DNA from: Lentilactobacillus dabitei
GTDB taxonomy: Bacteria; Bacillota; Bacilli; Lactobacillales; Lactobacillaceae
Direction of reading: 5' to 3'
Assembly: GCF_019061365.1 (NCBI RefSeq)
Contig: NZ_JAHPPD010000002.1
Span: forward strand, 1 to 64,000
DNA length: 64,000 bases
Position 1 is the first letter of the stretch. Each line of letters starts with the position of its first letter. The notes beneath the pieces were generated by a model. That model saw nothing but the letters and a program-made list of their open reading frames with translations, made no database searches and was not told where the DNA came from. The position numbers and the translations under genes are program-made. Positions 51,920 through 62,546 of this stretch are shown here, in pieces.

Positions 51920-52981
51920 ATGAAAAAATATTTAACACTTGAAAATGGGGATGTCTTTGTCGGAACGGCCTGTGGCGATTTAGCAGGTGAGATTGACGGC
52001 GAACTGGTCTTTACCACCAGCATGACCGGCTATCAAGAAACATTAACCGACCCATCGTACAAAAATCAAATTATCACGTTCACTTACCCGTTGATCGGTA
52101 ATTATGGTATTTCACTGGGAACCAATCAATCGGACAAAGTTGAGGCCGCAGCGGTTGTCATGAAAGAGATGACCGACCAGGTATTCCACTACCAAAGCGT
52201 CATTTCACTGGACGCCTACTTGAAACAATCAAAGATCCCCGCAATCAGCGGTATTGATACACGGCAGCTAACAAAAATCATTCGCCAATATGGAACAATG
52301 AAAGCCAGCTTAACGAATTTCCCAATTGACACTCAAAAGACCGCAAATGATCATCAGGCATCAATCATCAAAATGGCTTCCTTATCCGCTTCAGGCGACA
52401 AAGAAAACGATCACGTTGTCGTTGTTGACTTCGGTGTTAAAGATAACATCGTCAGGTCAATGCAACGTCCAGGAATTGATGTGACAGTTGTGACACCAGA
52501 CTCCACCTATGAGGATATTTCAGAACTTCACCCAACTGGCATCCTCTTATCAAATGGTCCTGGCGATCCACAAGATTATTCGAACTTTCTGCCAGTAATT
52601 GAAAAACTCCAAGCTAATTTCCCAATCTTCGGCATTTGTCTGGGTCATCAACTCTTAGCCTTAGCTAACGGCGCCAAAACTTACAAAATGACGTTTGGCC
52701 ATCGCGGCATTAATCATCCAGTCAAAAATCTGGAAACCGGCGACATCTTCATTACCTCCCAAAATCATGGTTATGCAGTTGATGCTGACTCAGTCAAATC
52801 AACACCGCTTAAAGTGACTGCCTTGGAAGTTAACGATAAAACAGTTGAAGGCTTGCGTTATCCCGGCCGACCAATCTTCTCAGTTCAGTACCATCCAGAA
52901 GCAGCTCCTGGACCACACGATGCCACTAAGCTTTTCGATCACTTTATTGAATTAATGCATGCTCACGAGGAGGTTCACTAA
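51920..52981 (+). CDS. carA: Carbamoyl-phosphate synthase small chain (arginine type)
   Basis: 353 residues. Glutaminase domain with GICLGHQ (Cys nucleophile) and YHPEA (His, Glu). Its length fits arginine-specific CarA of Gram-positives better than pyrimidine-type PyrAA. The stop codon overlaps the carB ATG. GAGGAGG ribosome site. Confidence 0.94.
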   Translation: MKKYLTLENGDVFVGTACGDLAGEIDGELVFTTSMTGYQETLTDPSYKNQIITFTYPLIGNYGISLGTNQSDKVEAAAVVMKEMTDQVFHYQSVISLDAYLKQSKIPAISGIDTRQLTKIIRQYGTMKASLTNFPIDTQKTANDHQASIIKMASLSASGDKENDHVVVVDFGVKDNIVRSMQRPGIDVTVVTPDSTYEDISELHPTGILLSNGPGDPQDYSNFLPVIEKLQANFPIFGICLGHQLLALANGAKTYKMTFGHRGINHPVKNLETGDIFITSQNHGYAVDADSVKSTPLKVTALEVNDKTVEGLRYPGRPIFSVQYHPEAAPGPHDATKLFDHFIELMHAHEEVH

Positions 52982-55900
52982 TGCCAAAACGAACAGATAT
53001 CAACAAAATTGTCATCATCGGCTCGGGTCCAATTGTAATTGGACAAGCCGCAGAATTCGACTATGCCGGCAGTCAAGCTTGCTTAAGCTTACGTGAAGAA
53101 GGCTACGAAGTCATTTTAGTGAACTCCAACCCCGCCACAATCATGACCGATGATGAAATTGCCGACAAAGTATACTTGGAACCGCTGACCGTTCCAAGCT
53201 TAAAGAAAATTCTCAACAAAGAGCATCCCGATGCCATCCTCCCAACCCTAGGTGGTCAAACCGGATTAAATTTAGCCGTTGAATTGAGCAAAGACGGTAT
53301 CTTGGATAAGCTCAACATTGAATTGTTGGGAACAAGCTTGAAGACCATTAACCAAGCTGAGGATCGAGAACAATTCAAAGATCTTATGGAAGAACTTCAC
53401 CAACCAATTCCCGCATCAAAAACAGTTTACGATTTGGAAACCGGAATCAAGTTCGCACACCAAATCGAATACCCGGTTATCATTCGACCTGCGTATACTT
53501 TGGGCGGAACTGGTGGCGGAATTGCGCATAATGACGATGAAATGACCACTATTTTAAATCGTGGTTTGACCATGTCACCATCGACAGAGTGCCTGGTAGA
53601 AAAGAGTATTGCCGGTTATAAAGAAATTGAATTCGAAGTCATGCGCGATCATCATGGCAGCTCAATTATTGTCACTGGAATGGAAAACTTCGATCCAGTT
53701 GGTGTGCACACCGGCGATTCAATTGTGTTTGCCCCAACGCAAACTTTATCCGATAAAGAATATCAACGATTACGGGATGCTTCCCTGACAATTGTTAACG
53801 CCTTAAAGATTGAAGGGGGCTGTAACGTTCAGCTTGCCCAAGATCCTTACAGTGAGAATTACGACGTCATTGAAGTTAACCCTCGAGTAAGTCGTTCATC
53901 AGCTTTGGCCTCCAAGGCAACCGGTTACCCAATCGCCAAGATTGCAGCTAAGATTGCGGTTGGCCTCAATTTGGATGAAATCGTGAACCCAATAACGCAA
54001 ACCACATTTGCAATGTTTGAACCTGCTTTAGACTATGTGGTTGCTAAGATCCCCCGCTTTGCCTTTGATAAATTTACAAACGCAGATCGCAAACTAAGGA
54101 CCCAAATGAAAGCAACCGGTGAGGTCATGGCAATCGGTAGCAACATTGAAGAGTCACTCCTTAAAGCTGTCCAATCCCTTGAATTAGATAAACAGGCTCA
54201 GGTTGATTTGATTCCTGATTACACCAAAAAATTATCAATGGGTGACTTGCTTGAAAAGATTAAGACACCCACTGATTACCGATTGTTTGAACTATTTGCA
54301 GCAATTGGTAAGGGTGCGACGATCCAGCAAATCAACCGTTCAACTCAGATCGATATGTACTTCCTATCCAAACTAGAAAACATCATCAAAATGCAACAAA
54401 AGCTATCTGACGGCCTGCTCAGTGCCGACTTAGTTCTTGATGCTCGCAAGCTTGGTTTCAATAACACCATGATCAACGCGGTTCGGCCAGTGACGGATCA
54501 AGAATTAACGAAGCTTGATAAAATGGAAGATCAACACTTGGTTTACAAAATGGTTGATACTTGTGCCGCCGAGTTCGAGAGTACAACTCCTTACTACTAC
54601 AGTACAGTTGGTAACGAGAATGAAAGCAAAGCTCTCGGCAACAGCATCGTTGTGATCGGTGCCGGCCCCATCCGAATTGGTCAAGGCGTTGAGTTCGATT
54701 ATGCAACTGTTCACTGTGTGAAGGCAATTCAAGCAGCTGGCTACAATGCGATTATTATCAATAACAATCCAGAAACTGTTTCAACTGATTTCTCCATTTC
54801 CGACAAACTCTACTTTGAACCATTGGATATCGACAGTGTCATGAACGTGATCAACTTGGAGAATCCAATCGGCGTCATCGTTGAATTTGGTGGTCAAACT
54901 GCCATTAACTTGACTGAAGCCCTCACTCAGCACGGCGTTTCAATCTTAGGAACCTCACTTCATGGTATCGAACAGACTGAAGACCGTCATGAATTTGAAG
55001 ATCTTCTGATCAACCAAAACATTGAACATCCCAAGGGTAATACAGCCACCACTGCTCCAGAGGCGCAAGAGATTGCCAATAACCTCGGTTTCCCAGTACT
55101 TGTCCGTCCAAGTTTCGTTTTGGGTGGTAAAGGCATGGCAGTCGTTCATGATGAAGATGAGCTAAACGAATATCTCACTCCTGCCTTAAAGGCCAGCCAT
55201 GGTGAACCACTTCTAATTGATCAATACATTCACGGAACTGAATGTGAAGTTGATATTTTGAGTGATGGTCAGGATGTCTTTGTCCCTGGAATCATGGAAC
55301 ACTTGGAAGGTTCCGGCATTCACTCAGGGGATTCAATTGCCATGTACCCACCGCAGCATTTATCTGACGAAACCAAAGATAAAATTGTCTCAATTGCCAC
55401 TAAGATTGGTAAGCAGGTTCACGCAGTCGGCATGATGAACATTCAATTTATCGCTGCCAATGACACAGTTTATGTCATCGAAGTAAACCCACGGGCATCT
55501 CGAACTGTTCCATTCATGAGCAAGATCACCAAGATGCACTTGGCTCAATTAGCAACCCAATTGATTCTTGGCAAGTCGCTCACTGACCTTGGCTTAACCC
55601 CAGGCCTTTACCCAGAACCAACGAAAGTCTACGTTAAAGCGCCAGTGTTCTCATTTGCTAAATTACCTGGTGCGCCAACCGCATTGAGTCCAGAAATGAA
55701 ATCAACCGGTGAAGATATCGGCAGTGGCGACACGCTTCAAGCTGCCATGCACAATGCCTTATTTGATAGCTATCACATTAATACCAATGACCTTCACGGA
55801 ATTGTCTTAATTTCCGAATTTGATGCTAACGACGACCATGTCGCCAGCAAGTTAAAGAGTGCCGGTTTTGAAGTTCAAGCTTACAAGCAACACATGAATT

Positions 55901-56049
55901 GGCCGGAAGATATTGCTTTTGTCCTATCATCAGAGGATGAAACGGCCAATGAAAAACAGTTGGTTGCAAAAGCACTGAGTCATCAAGTACCTGTCTTTAC
56001 AGCTCAGGATACGGTTTTAGGAATCTTTCAGCCACAACTCATAAAGTAA
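52981..56049 (+). CDS. carB: Carbamoyl-phosphate synthase large chain (arginine type)
   Basis: 1022 residues: two ATP-grasp halves, each starting with an I-GSGPI-IGQ-like loop ([22 protein letters not shown] and [19 protein letters not shown]) and a short C-terminal regulatory domain. About 40-50 residues shorter than typical PyrAB, matching the arginine-specific form. Makes carbamoyl phosphate for arginine and, in this position, possibly also for pyrB. Confidence 0.95.
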   Translation: MPKRTDINKIVIIGSGPIVIGQAAEFDYAGSQACLSLREEGYEVILVNSNPATIMTDDEIADKVYLEPLTVPSLKKILNKEHPDAILPTLGGQTGLNLAVELSKDGILDKLNIELLGTSLKTINQAEDREQFKDLMEELHQPIPASKTVYDLETGIKFAHQIEYPVIIRPAYTLGGTGGGIAHNDDEMTTILNRGLTMSPSTECLVEKSIAGYKEIEFEVMRDHHGSSIIVTGMENFDPVGVHTGDSIVFAPTQTLSDKEYQRLRDASLTIVNALKIEGGCNVQLAQDPYSENYDVIEVNPRVSRSSALASKATGYPIAKIAAKIAVGLNLDEIVNPITQTTFAMFEPALDYVVAKIPRFAFDKFTNADRKLRTQMKATGEVMAIGSNIEESLLKAVQSLELDKQAQVDLIPDYTKKLSMGDLLEKIKTPTDYRLFELFAAIGKGATIQQINRSTQIDMYFLSKLENIIKMQQKLSDGLLSADLVLDARKLGFNNTMINAVRPVTDQELTKLDKMEDQHLVYKMVDTCAAEFESTTPYYYSTVGNENESKALGNSIVVIGAGPIRIGQGVEFDYATVHCVKAIQAAGYNAIIINNNPETVSTDFSISDKLYFEPLDIDSVMNVINLENPIGVIVEFGGQTAINLTEALTQHGVSILGTSLHGIEQTEDRHEFEDLLINQNIEHPKGNTATTAPEAQEIANNLGFPVLVRPSFVLGGKGMAVVHDEDELNEYLTPALKASHGEPLLIDQYIHGTECEVDILSDGQDVFVPGIMEHLEGSGIHSGDSIAMYPPQHLSDETKDKIVSIATKIGKQVHAVGMMNIQFIAANDTVYVIEVNPRASRTVPFMSKITKMHLAQLATQLILGKSLTDLGLTPGLYPEPTKVYVKAPVFSFAKLPGAPTALSPEMKSTGEDIGSGDTLQAAMHNALFDSYHINTNDLHGIVLISEFDANDDHVASKLKSAGFEVQAYKQHMNWPEDIAFVLSSEDETANEKQLVAKALSHQVPVFTAQDTVLGIFQPQLIK

Positions 56050-56086
56050 TCAACACAATTCAAAACAGGCTTTAGCCTAGAGCCAC

Positions 56087-56133
56087 AAAAAGCTTCCCAA
56101 CCAGACATTTCGTCTGTGTTTGGAAAGCTTTTT
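56087..56133 (+). terminator. Terminator after carB
   Basis: AAAAAGCTTCC-AACCAGAC pairs with GTCTG-GTTTGGAAAGCTTTTT, 38-84 bases after the stop codon. Strong stem and T5. Confidence 0.85.
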
Positions 56134-56184
56134 GGCTTTGATTTAAACAATTTGAATGAGCTGACATTTTCGTTAATATTGCGC

Positions 56185-56304
56185 AGGACAGCTCCTCAAA
56201 GCAGAGATCTACATGTAAGCACCTTTGGCAAAAATCCCAGAACCAGGGATTTCTGCCAAAGGAGACTTACGCTCCGGTTGCTAACCGCCTGGATCCGCTC
56301 ACTT
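56185..56304 (+). repeat. Family A palindromic repeat, copy 8
   Basis: AGGACAGCTCCTCAAAGC to CCTGGATCCGCTCACTTC, between carB (plus) and the convergent reductase gene. Inner stem CCTTTGGC / GCCAAAGG. The only intact copy in a convergent region, without a gene start nearby. Confidence 0.85.
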
Positions 56305-56306
56305 CT

Positions 56307-57080
56307 TTATACGTACTTAATTCCGCCATCAACCATGATAGCTTGACCCGTAATATAATTGGCCTTTTCGCTTGCCAAGAATGATACTAAGTTGGCCACA
56401 TCTTGTGGTTCCTCACCACGGCCTAATGCGATTCCCTTAAGATATTCCTTGAGTGATTCGCCCTTGGCAACGTGGTTTACTTGACCCATTTCTTCGTCGA
56501 TTTGATCCCACATTGGTGTCAAAACAATTCCTGGGCAGTAAGCGTTAACTGTGATTTGGTCGCGGGCCAACTCCTTAGCTGCGGCTTGGGTTAAACCACG
56601 GATGGCAAACTTGGTTGCTGAGTAGCCACCAAGTAATTCGAAGCCTTCATGACCAGCGATTGATGAAGCATTGATAATCTTACCTGGAGTGCCTTGCTTC
56701 TTGAATTGAGCTGCGGCAGCTTGGATTCCGAAGAAAGTTCCCTTAACATTGATATCAAGCAATTTGTCTAAATCTTCTTCAGTGGTATTGCAGATTTGAG
56801 CAACGTGGGCAATTCCAGCATTGTTCACGAATACATCCATTTGGCCAAACTTGGCAACCGTTTGCTTTACTGAGTCAAAAACTTGATCCTTATATTGAAC
56901 ATCTGATTGAATCGCGATGGCATTGCCACCATCTTGATTGATGTCGTCTGCTACACGTTGAACCTTATCCAAATGACGGCCGGATAAAGCAACATCAAAG
57001 CCATCTTTGGCTAGCTGACGCGCAATTCCTTCACCGATTCCTTGACCGGCACCTGTAATTAAAGCAACTTTGTTAGTCAT
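56307..57080 (-). CDS. butA: Diacetyl/acetoin reductase, SDR family
   Basis: 257 residues. NAD(P) loop [16 protein letters not shown], catalytic Ser in ASSIAGH and YSATK (Tyr, Lys). The [18 protein letters not shown] pattern is that of meso-2,3-butanediol dehydrogenases. Reduces diacetyl and acetoin. ATG 57080 follows GGAGGATACACAC; the upstream ATG overlaps it. A close paralogue lies 138 bases upstream. Confidence 0.88.
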   Translation of the reverse strand: MTNKVALITGAGQGIGEGIARQLAKDGFDVALSGRHLDKVQRVADDINQDGGNAIAIQSDVQYKDQVFDSVKQTVAKFGQMDVFVNNAGIAHVAQICNTTEEDLDKLLDINVKGTFFGIQAAAAQFKKQGTPGKIINASSIAGHEGFELLGGYSATKFAIRGLTQAAAKELARDQITVNAYCPGIVLTPMWDQIDEEMGQVNHVAKGESLKEYLKGIALGRGEEPQDVANLVSFLASEKANYITGQAIMVDGGIKYV

Positions 57081-57217
57081 GTGTGTATCCTCCATTTTTG
57101 GTTGTTGTTAGTTGAATCGATTTATTCTGAGATGGTGTCATTGGAAATTTAGAAATTTTTTCTGTTATATTGCCGAAATGTGCTCCGATTACTATTCGCT
57201 TGGTTTCGCACTCTTTT

Positions 57218-58051
<834 letters not shown>

Positions 58052-58229
58052 TCATTGTTTGTGAAACGCAATACAATGATTTTTGGCAATAATTTTCATT
58101 TTCCTGCTCTAATATACTAGTTGATTTGGCTACAAATGCAGTCACTATAATAAATATGAGTCATTAACCAGGAAAATCATGACTTTATACTTATTCCGAA
58201 TGAAAATAAAGTCGTTTTATTTGCGCTTT

Positions 58230-58268
58230 ATTCTCAAAAGCTGTTGAATATAAATGAGTTTTGAGAAT
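58230..58268 (+). terminator. Inverted repeat, possible terminator
   Basis: ATTCTCAAAA (58230-58239) and TTTTGAGAAT (58259-58268) followed by TATTT. The gap 57992-58351 otherwise shows only AT-rich promoter-like sequence. Confidence 0.4.
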
Positions 58269-58351
58269 TATTTATTTTGTTTTGATTGATGTCTTAAGCA
58301 ACTCATCTGAATAATAATCAAATGAGTGCATTGTTAAGGGGAGGAATTTAC

Positions 58352-58704
58352 ATGTTAGATGTTAAGAAATCATTGGATCGGCTTACTTGGAATACGCAGC
58401 ACCACTTTGCCCACATTGAGGCCCAACACGATTTTATGCGGGCTTGGGCAATTCAATTTGAGTTGGCATACACCGATTTTCGGGTGGTTGAGATGGCACT
58501 CCAATTGGATGGCAACCATCACGACTTGTTGGCTGCATTCGCAGCAGCCTATGAAAAAGTTTACGATTACGAATATGCCTTCGTAGCTGGGGGCTTGAAG
58601 GCTTTAATGAGAAATACGGCGATAAGATCGAAGATTATCGGGCAGCAGCCAATGATTTCCTCAAATTAATTGACCAAGTCAGAGAGCTCAACGGCAAAGA
58701 TTAA
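58352..58704 (+). CDS. Small protein of unknown function, frameshifted at G5
   Basis: ATG 58352 follows GGGGAGG. The frame as given stops at 58669 (105 residues), but from the five Gs at 58589-58593 the +1 frame continues with a protein-like end (EGFNEKYGDKIEDYRAAAND, LIDQVRELNGKD) to a stop at 58704. One more G would give a continuous protein of about 117 residues. Helical, charged, without a recognised domain. Mutation or sequence error cannot be told apart. Confidence 0.6.
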
Positions 58705-58764
58705 TTCTCCATTATTGAAGATCAACATAATGACAAAAAGCCGGGACATTAGTCGGCAAAGTGT

Positions 58765-58920
58765 TTATAAATGCAACTTTGCTTTCCCAATCTTATAATG
58801 ATAAAATTTGTGACAAACGGCTGATCTCTGCCATTTAAGCCAAAAAAGGAATGCATTCCAAAATTCAGAATGCATTCCTTTTTTCACTTAAATTCTGCGA
58901 TCAAATCGCCTTTGATCCCA
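58765..58920 (-). repeat. Family B intergenic repeat, copy 3 (3' UTR element)
   Basis: Minus-oriented copy starting 27 bases after the stop of the EIIC-like gene. Hairpin GGAATGCAT...ATGCATTCC then T6, tail to TTGCATTTATAAA. Confidence 0.8.
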
Positions 58921-58946
58921 CTCTTTCAAATAGATTCAATCAGTCA

Positions 58947-60035
58947 TTAAACAATTTCAAGATGAAGTTGTTGGTCCTTGACCCAGTGAAGGCCGAGCAG
59001 CAAGCGATATGAAACAACTGAGATAGCTGCTGGAACAACAATTCCCATAATCAGGTAAGCAACAAACATGTTCATGCTGGTTGATGCCAAATTAAGTGGT
59101 GCAATGAATGAATTAAGGCCTAAGCCACCCAATGTGTATGGTACTTTAAAGCCAAAAAATAATGTGGCAATTGGAGCGGCAACGATGGCTGATAGCATAG
59201 ATGGAATTGCCAACCGCGGATTTGCCAACAGATTAGGGAACTGAACCTTGGGAGTGATAACCCCTTGAGCAATGTTAGCTCCCAAGTTGTTTTGGCGCCA
59301 TGAAATGATGGTAAAGCCAACGAACTGAGCAGTCGTCCCGATTAAGGCAGCCCCAGATGATAATGGATCAAGCATAACTGCGACGGCCAAGGCTGCCGAA
59401 GATGCTGGTGTCATCAAGAAGATTGACCATGCCAAGGCAACACACATCGAACCAACCAATGGATTGATTTCCATTGACTGGGCAATGAAGGCACTTAACC
59501 AGTTGAGTGCAGGGGTCGTCACACTTGCCAAACCAAGGCCGGCGATTGAACCAACCAGCGTAGCGCTTAGTGGAACAAGCATCATATCAAGTGGCGTTTT
59601 TCCGCTTAAATATTTGCCAACTAAGGCAGCGATTAATCCGGCTGCCACAGCACTAATTGGCTGACCAGTTGTAAATACCCCGGCGCCTGCAACTTGCGCC
59701 ATCTGATTACCAGTAGCCGTAGCGGCGTGAACGCCCGAAGAAATGAAGTAAACAGCGTTAGCACCCACAGTTGCGGAAATCATTGAACTAAATAATACCA
59801 AAGTATTTGTCTTTAACTGTGAGGCGACCGCTGCACCAAATGCCGGAGCCAGCAACCACTGTGCGATTGCACCAACTTGATGTAATTGTGGCCAATTAAC
59901 AAAGTTGGCAATGGTTTGGGTTAACAATCCAATCCCTAACATAACCAAAACGGCGTTTGAAACGCCCGCTGAAACCAAATAAACATAATCTTTAACGGTC
60001 AACTTTTCGGCTGGCTTCTCTGCTGATGCTTCCAT
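58947..60035 (-). CDS. EIIC-like membrane protein (PTS_EIIC_2 type)
   Basis: 362 residues, about ten helices. KDYVYLVSAGVSNAVLVMLGIGLL, TGQPISAVAAGLIAALVGKYLSGKTPLDMMLVP and MEINPLVGSMC match the stand-alone EIIC family PF13303-like proteins, which lack known IIA/IIB partners. Transport role and substrate unknown. ATG 60035 follows GAGG; 32 further codons upstream are not supported by a ribosome site. Confidence 0.82.
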   Translation of the reverse strand: MEASAEKPAEKLTVKDYVYLVSAGVSNAVLVMLGIGLLTQTIANFVNWPQLHQVGAIAQWLLAPAFGAAVASQLKTNTLVLFSSMISATVGANAVYFISSGVHAATATGNQMAQVAGAGVFTTGQPISAVAAGLIAALVGKYLSGKTPLDMMLVPLSATLVGSIAGLGLASVTTPALNWLSAFIAQSMEINPLVGSMCVALAWSIFLMTPASSAALAVAVMLDPLSSGAALIGTTAQFVGFTIISWRQNNLGANIAQGVITPKVQFPNLLANPRLAIPSMLSAIVAAPIATLFFGFKVPYTLGGLGLNSFIAPLNLASTSMNMFVAYLIMGIVVPAAISVVSYRLLLGLHWVKDQQLHLEIV

Positions 60036-60240
60036 ACGCAAAACCTCGATTTCTAATATGATAAAATAATGATAAGATAATGATAAAAATGAAATTGTTT
60101 TAATTAAAGCATCATAACAGTGCCATGTCAACAGCTATTATGAATAATTTTCTAATATAATAAGCAATTTTAACACAATCGCAATTTTTATCCGTTTAGT
60201 TGGTTAGAGAATAGCATCAATGCCCTGCTGCAATATATGT

Positions 60241-60368
60241 TATAATTCATCTGTTATTTATAGTTGAAATCGGAGGTTGAACTGAAAGCAACTTTATGAG
60301 CAAACACGGCCCGGTTGTCGGTACCCGTCTCGGGTCAAATGCATTCGTCATATAATCAATACCGACAA
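60241..60368 (+). other. Transcribed structured leader of unknown class
   Basis: An extended -10 (TGTTATAAT, 60239-60246) followed by a GGAGG without a matching ORF. Then the inverted pair TTGTCGGTA (60315-60323)/TACCGACAA (60360-60368) encloses a perfect ACCCG/CGGGT hairpin (60323-60335). A second TATAAT lies at about 60415, nearer the next gene. It could be a small RNA or regulatory leader. The rest of 60036-60463 shows nothing else. Confidence 0.35.
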
Positions 60369-60463
60369 ATTGATGCCATTTTGTAATAGTTTAGGTATTG
60401 GAGTTAGACTCATGTATAATAGGCTTAACATATTAAGTCAAATGTTGAGAGGAGAAAGATTGA

Positions 60464-62308
60464 ATGCTTAGTTATTTTGCGTTGATCACTTTAGTCAAGC
60501 TATCAGGTTTATTATTGCCATTTATCTGGTTCTTGGTTATTGCGAATCGCCGGGGCCGACTTTACGGGATTTTAGTCGTGATTGTCCTGTTTATCGTTAG
60601 TTATATTAACACCTACTTCAGCTTACCGGATCTCGCTTATCCAGCAATGATCGATAATTGGTTGATGTGGCTCATTGGCGGCTTCATTGTTGTCGCTGTC
60701 CTCAAACGATTTGTTTATTCACCAGATGCAGTTGCTAGACGAAGCGAGGCAGCTGGCAATGGTTTTATCGGTCAACTAATCCAGCGTTTCACCGGCGCTT
60801 TTGGTTGGGTTGGTAAAGCCGCTCTGGCCGTTATTTTGGCTGTAATTGTCTTCATCATTTTAGGCAGTGTTTCTTCATTAATAACCACAATGAATCCACA
60901 GCCAGCTGTTAACTCCATCAAAGTCGATATGAATGATGACACGAAGAGCGCTCCTATGCCGGTGATTAAAAATAGCAGCGAAACTCCGGTCGTGAATGCA
61001 CCCCAGACCGTTTCGACTGATATGAACAACTCATTGAATAGTTTCAAGAATTCTAACGTGTATGACCTGAACCACATGCGGGTTCAAATGTACCGTGGCA
61101 AAATGGTTTATGTTGCTCCAGTTGAATTTTCAGGTGGCTTCTGGCGTTATATCCACTATTTAAAAGTTCCCGGTTACTTTAGAACCGACGCCACAGATAA
61201 GAACGCCGATCCGAAATTTGTCGCCAAGCCAATGCGATACACCCCAAGTGCCTACTTTAACCGAGATGCCGATCGGCGGATCAACGCCCACAGTTTAGGT
61301 TACTCAATGGTTGGATCAACGTCGCAGTTGGAGATTGATAACCATGGAACGCCATATTACGTCCGAACATTGGCCAAGCCACTTTCCTACCTTAACCGAA
61401 ACTACGACTATAAACACTACAAGGTGGCGGTTTTGAACACCATTACCGGTAAGGTGAACGTTTACTCGCCAAATAAAGTGCCGAAGTTTATTGATATCGC
61501 TGTTGCTCCAGAATTTGTGACTCACGAAGTTTCAATATTTGGTAAGTACCGTCACGGTTTCTGGAACGCAACGAGTTTTGGTGGTCATAGTGGCGTTATG
61601 AAGCCAACTCAAGCTGGGACTGAAGGCGGCGACAAGTTGACACCTTATGCCTATAAGGGCCGAGTTTATTACTTCACTGGGATGACCAGTGTCAATGAAC
61701 ACCAGAGTTCAATTCTGGGTTATACTTTCGTTGATGCGCGTACCAACACCCTTCACTATTATCGAGAACATGGAAACGTCATGACGCCTGAGCGAGCCAT
61801 TTCCTATGCGCAACAAGATATTAATCCTCAGAACTATCGTGGGACTTTGCCATTGCTTTATCGGATCAATGGCAAGCCTACGTGGGTCGTATCCATGTTG
61901 GACCGAGATAATAACTCATTCATGAAATTTGTTTATCTGCTCGCAGACGGTAATAACCAGAGCGGCACCTATGCAATTGGTGATGATGCTCAAAGTACGC
62001 TGGCGTTGTTCAATCAGCGACTTGAAGCTAAAACAGGTGTGGCTGTCAGTGCACCAACTGGCAAGACGATCAGTGGAACGATTAATCGAATCGTCCATAC
62101 TGACGACAGTTTGCTGTTTATCATGAAGAACAGCAACCAAGTTTACAAGTTGGACACCTCCGCTAAGAACTTCAAGCCAATCTACCAATTCATTTCTGAA
62201 GGCGATAAGGTCAGTTTCAAAGCCGAATCAACCAACAGTAAGAACGAGTTGGCAACGGCTAATGTTTCACTGGATACTTTTAAGGATCAATCATTAACTC
62301 AAAAATAG
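60464..62308 (+). CDS. Large membrane protein of unknown function
   Basis: 614 residues. Four helices in the first 145 residues, then a long extracytoplasmic part (about 150-614) with repeated beta-type segments (RVQMYRGKMVYVAPVEFSGGFW, TPYAYKGRVYYFTGMTSVN). I recognise no catalytic motif. Similar lactobacillar proteins are uncharacterised. AGAGGAG ribosome site. Monocistronic, followed by a family B repeat. Confidence 0.8.
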   Translation: MLSYFALITLVKLSGLLLPFIWFLVIANRRGRLYGILVVIVLFIVSYINTYFSLPDLAYPAMIDNWLMWLIGGFIVVAVLKRFVYSPDAVARRSEAAGNGFIGQLIQRFTGAFGWVGKAALAVILAVIVFIILGSVSSLITTMNPQPAVNSIKVDMNDDTKSAPMPVIKNSSETPVVNAPQTVSTDMNNSLNSFKNSNVYDLNHMRVQMYRGKMVYVAPVEFSGGFWRYIHYLKVPGYFRTDATDKNADPKFVAKPMRYTPSAYFNRDADRRINAHSLGYSMVGSTSQLEIDNHGTPYYVRTLAKPLSYLNRNYDYKHYKVAVLNTITGKVNVYSPNKVPKFIDIAVAPEFVTHEVSIFGKYRHGFWNATSFGGHSGVMKPTQAGTEGGDKLTPYAYKGRVYYFTGMTSVNEHQSSILGYTFVDARTNTLHYYREHGNVMTPERAISYAQQDINPQNYRGTLPLLYRINGKPTWVVSMLDRDNNSFMKFVYLLADGNNQSGTYAIGDDAQSTLALFNQRLEAKTGVAVSAPTGKTISGTINRIVHTDDSLLFIMKNSNQVYKLDTSAKNFKPIYQFISEGDKVSFKAESTNSKNELATANVSLDTFKDQSLTQK

Positions 62309-62312
62309 ATTG

Positions 62313-62464
62313 GGACGAAAGGCAATTTGATCCCAAAATTTAAGTCAAAAAAGTAATGCATCCAAATTTGGAATGCATTACTTTTTTTGCTTAAATGGCG
62401 GAAATCAGCCGTTTATCTCAAGTTTCGTCAATATAAGAATGGAGAGCCAAGTTGCATTTATAAA
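62313..62464 (+). repeat. Family B intergenic repeat, copy 4 (3' UTR element)
   Basis: Starts 5 bases after the stop codon at 62308, same orientation as that gene. Hairpin AAGTAATGCAT...ATGCATTACTT then T7. Ends TTGCATTTATAAA. Confidence 0.8.
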
Positions 62465-62546
62465 TTCCTGGCTCTCAGCCTCCCTTTGAGGACTCTGAAT
62501 ATCGAGCTGATAATCAGCTGAGTAACTCAAACTTGTTTGGTGTCAT

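Noticed and set aside
56116-56346. 76-codon ORF after carB
   Set aside because: It is the translation of family A copy 8; the same frame appears as the false N-terminal extension of pyrB.
60298-60357. 19-codon ORF in the leader of the 614-residue protein as another control peptide
   Set aside because: The GGAGG is about 20 bases too far from its ATG and there is no amino acid bias or terminator behind it.
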